DNA from: Epilinea sp044228875 | Lineage (GTDB): Bacteria; Chloroflexota; Anaerolineae; Epilineales; Epilineaceae | Direction of reading: 5' to 3' | DNA: 60,169 nt | Assembly: GCA_044228875.1 (NCBI GenBank) | Contig: JBGAUA010000004.1 | Span: 1 to 60,169, forward strand | In this document: piece by piece, positions 59,071-60,169 of the stretch | How the letters are laid out: each line of letters opens with the position of its first letter | How positions within the stretch are numbered: position 1 is the first letter of the stretch | The notes under the pieces: model-generated | Database searches by the model: none | What the model was told of the DNA's origin: nothing | The model's input: only the letters and a program-made list of their open reading frames with translations | Position numbers and translations under genes: made by a program

Positions 59071-60169
59071 TCATCTCCGGCGCTGGGTCAGCGGCAGCCA
59101 GAGCTTGTGAGCCAGCTCCGGCCTGGGGGTGGGCCAGCCCGCGGGTACGCTCGCGCACCTTGGAAAGAACCCGCCCGGCCCCTGCTGGTAGGAACCCGGG
59201 GCCAGCGCCAGGCCGGCCACGAAGTCAGGATCGCCACCGGCGCCGCGCTGCAAGCTGGCGGACAGTCCCACCGAGTTGCTCGCCGCCTGCCCGCCCGCGG
59301 CATCGCGGTCATGTTCCCAATACAGGGCGCTGACGACGGCCGAACCGCGAAAGCCGCGGGTGGTATAGCCCCAGGTATCGAGATCGATGAACGACGACTC
59401 GCGCTGGTGGAGCTTCTCGCAGACGAAGTCCAGCAGGCCATTCTGGTCGTACAGCATCATCACGTAGTCCGTGAATCCGGACTGGCTTACGTCGTTGTGG
59501 ATGGTCAGCAAGGTGGATGCCCCGGACGCGTCGACGGAGGCTCGGTATAGATACGGCAGGGCCAGGAGACCCGAGCCGCGGTCCTCGGGGTCGCCGACCA
59601 GGAGTTCCTGCGCGGCGATAACCAGCCCATCCCGCTCCTGCCACATAGCGCCCAGGATCGGCGTCCGCCGACCCGCGGCATCCGCCAGGGAGCTGACCTG
59701 CAGGTCGATGGCGAAGTCCTTGCCTGAACCTGTTTCCGCGGCAGACAGACTCAGCCGCAGATTGGCGAGCGGCCCCAAGGGCAGCTCCCGCAAGAGGCGG
59801 CGCCGGCCCATCCGGTCGTCCACCGACAGCTGCACGGTCGCGGCATCGGAGGGCGACGGGTTCTGCAGTCCGATGACGATCGTCCCCGAGGATCTCCCCG
59901 GCAAGGGGAGGTGGAGGTCCGCGCCGCCGGCGCCTCGACCGCCATAGGCCGCCCGCGGCCCATCCACGCCGCGCCGCGCCACCACCGCCACCGGCTGCGT
60001 GGCGCGGACGGTCGCGGAGAGCGCACCGGGCGCGCAATCCGCGACGCGTAGGGAGCGCGCCTCGCCGGGAGCAATCTGCAGAGCCGGGCAGACCGTGGAT
60101 CGACCGTCGCCCAAGCCCAACCAGACCTCCGCGTCGGCGCAGTCCAGGCCCATGTTCTGTATGACGATC
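59071..60169 (-). CDS. Secreted paralog-array protein, C-terminal part (runs off the window)
   Basis: 365 codons in the window; the 5' end, including signal peptide and first domain, lies beyond base 60169, and the frame is open to the edge (IVIQNMGLDCADAEVW). Blocks shared with the 57208 protein: QIAPGEARSLRVADCA, VGLQNPS-like (IGLQNPSPSDAATVQL), LLTIHNDVSQSGFTDYVMMLYDQNGLLDFVCEKL and GSAVVSALYWEHDRD. It ends AHKLWLPLTQRRR. It is 45 bases upstream of the next gene's start, so an operon with the rest of the array is likely. Confidence 0.74.
   Translation of the reverse strand, partial: IVIQNMGLDCADAEVWLGLGDGRSTVCPALQIAPGEARSLRVADCAPGALSATVRATQPVAVVARRGVDGPRAAYGGRGAGGADLHLPLPGRSSGTIVIGLQNPSPSDAATVQLSVDDRMGRRRLLRELPLGPLANLRLSLSAAETGSGKDFAIDLQVSSLADAAGRRTPILGAMWQERDGLVIAAQELLVGDPEDRGSGLLALPYLYRASVDASGASTLLTIHNDVSQSGFTDYVMMLYDQNGLLDFVCEKLHQRESSFIDLDTWGYTTRGFRGSAVVSALYWEHDRDAAGGQAASNSVGLSASLQRGAGGDPDFVAGLALAPGSYQQGPGGFFPRCASVPAGWPTPRPELAHKLWLPLTQRRR

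Noticed and set aside
3212..60169. The LP motif as a sortase LPXTG signal
   Set aside because: No LPXTG pentapeptide, no hydrophobic helix with basic tail after it, and no sortase gene in the window.

Overview
The window is 60 kb of GC-rich DNA from a draft assembly; a 15-base run of Ns at 23137-23151 marks a gap. The best guess is a Chloroflexota bacterium, probably Anaerolineae-like. This is inferred from the large share of secreted beta-propeller (NHL and related) proteins, their Pro/Thr-rich linkers followed by a short aromatic-Leu-Pro motif, a class II HMG-CoA reductase and the absence of outer-membrane biogenesis genes. Nothing here fixes the taxon; no rRNA is present and the only tRNA is a tRNA-Ser.

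Layout. 1-2306 (minus): an olsB-olsA-like acyltransferase pair, a DinB-like protein and the first codons of a TANGO2/NRDE protein, packed as one operon. 2307-3211: non-coding with two strong hairpins. 3212-13287: a 2272-aa secreted NHL/VWA protein, a secreted propeller-like protein, a divergent lipoprotein and a GlsB/YeaQ-type membrane protein. 13787-22630 (plus): a secreted sugar dehydrogenase-type propeller, then housekeeping genes (MBL hydrolase, homocysteine methyltransferase/MTHFR fusion, moaD, moaE, pepA, coaE, two small proteins, a GNAT protein). 22650-29770: HMG-CoA reductase interrupted by the assembly gap, three secreted proteins and a glycoside-hydrolase-like lipoprotein. 30006-31780: a dienelactone-hydrolase-like lipoprotein and an AbrB/PIN toxin-antitoxin pair with a recognisable promoter and operator. 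31928-46204: three more large secreted propeller or multidomain proteins and a small one, interleaved with an MFS transporter, a B3/4-domain protein, RmlD and TerC. 46429-50550: a complete polyamine-type ABC importer operon. 50551-51376: palindrome-rich intergenic DNA and tRNA-Ser(CGA). 51421-60169 (minus): a tandem array of four related secreted, cysteine-containing proteins that I cannot assign to a known family; the last runs off the window.

Two observations stand out. First, twelve secreted proteins carry a short (Y/W/F)-L-P-type motif, or a variant, directly after a low-complexity linker, usually within 15 residues of the C-terminus but twice internally. It may be a surface-anchoring or sorting element. 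Second, the four-gene paralogous array is built from repeated 'VQN' beta-sandwich-like modules, and one member is an apparent fusion of two. Several housekeeping genes also have a -10 box placed so that transcription would begin at or next to the start codon, which suggests leaderless mRNAs. GC-rich perfect hairpins with T-tracts separate many convergent genes.
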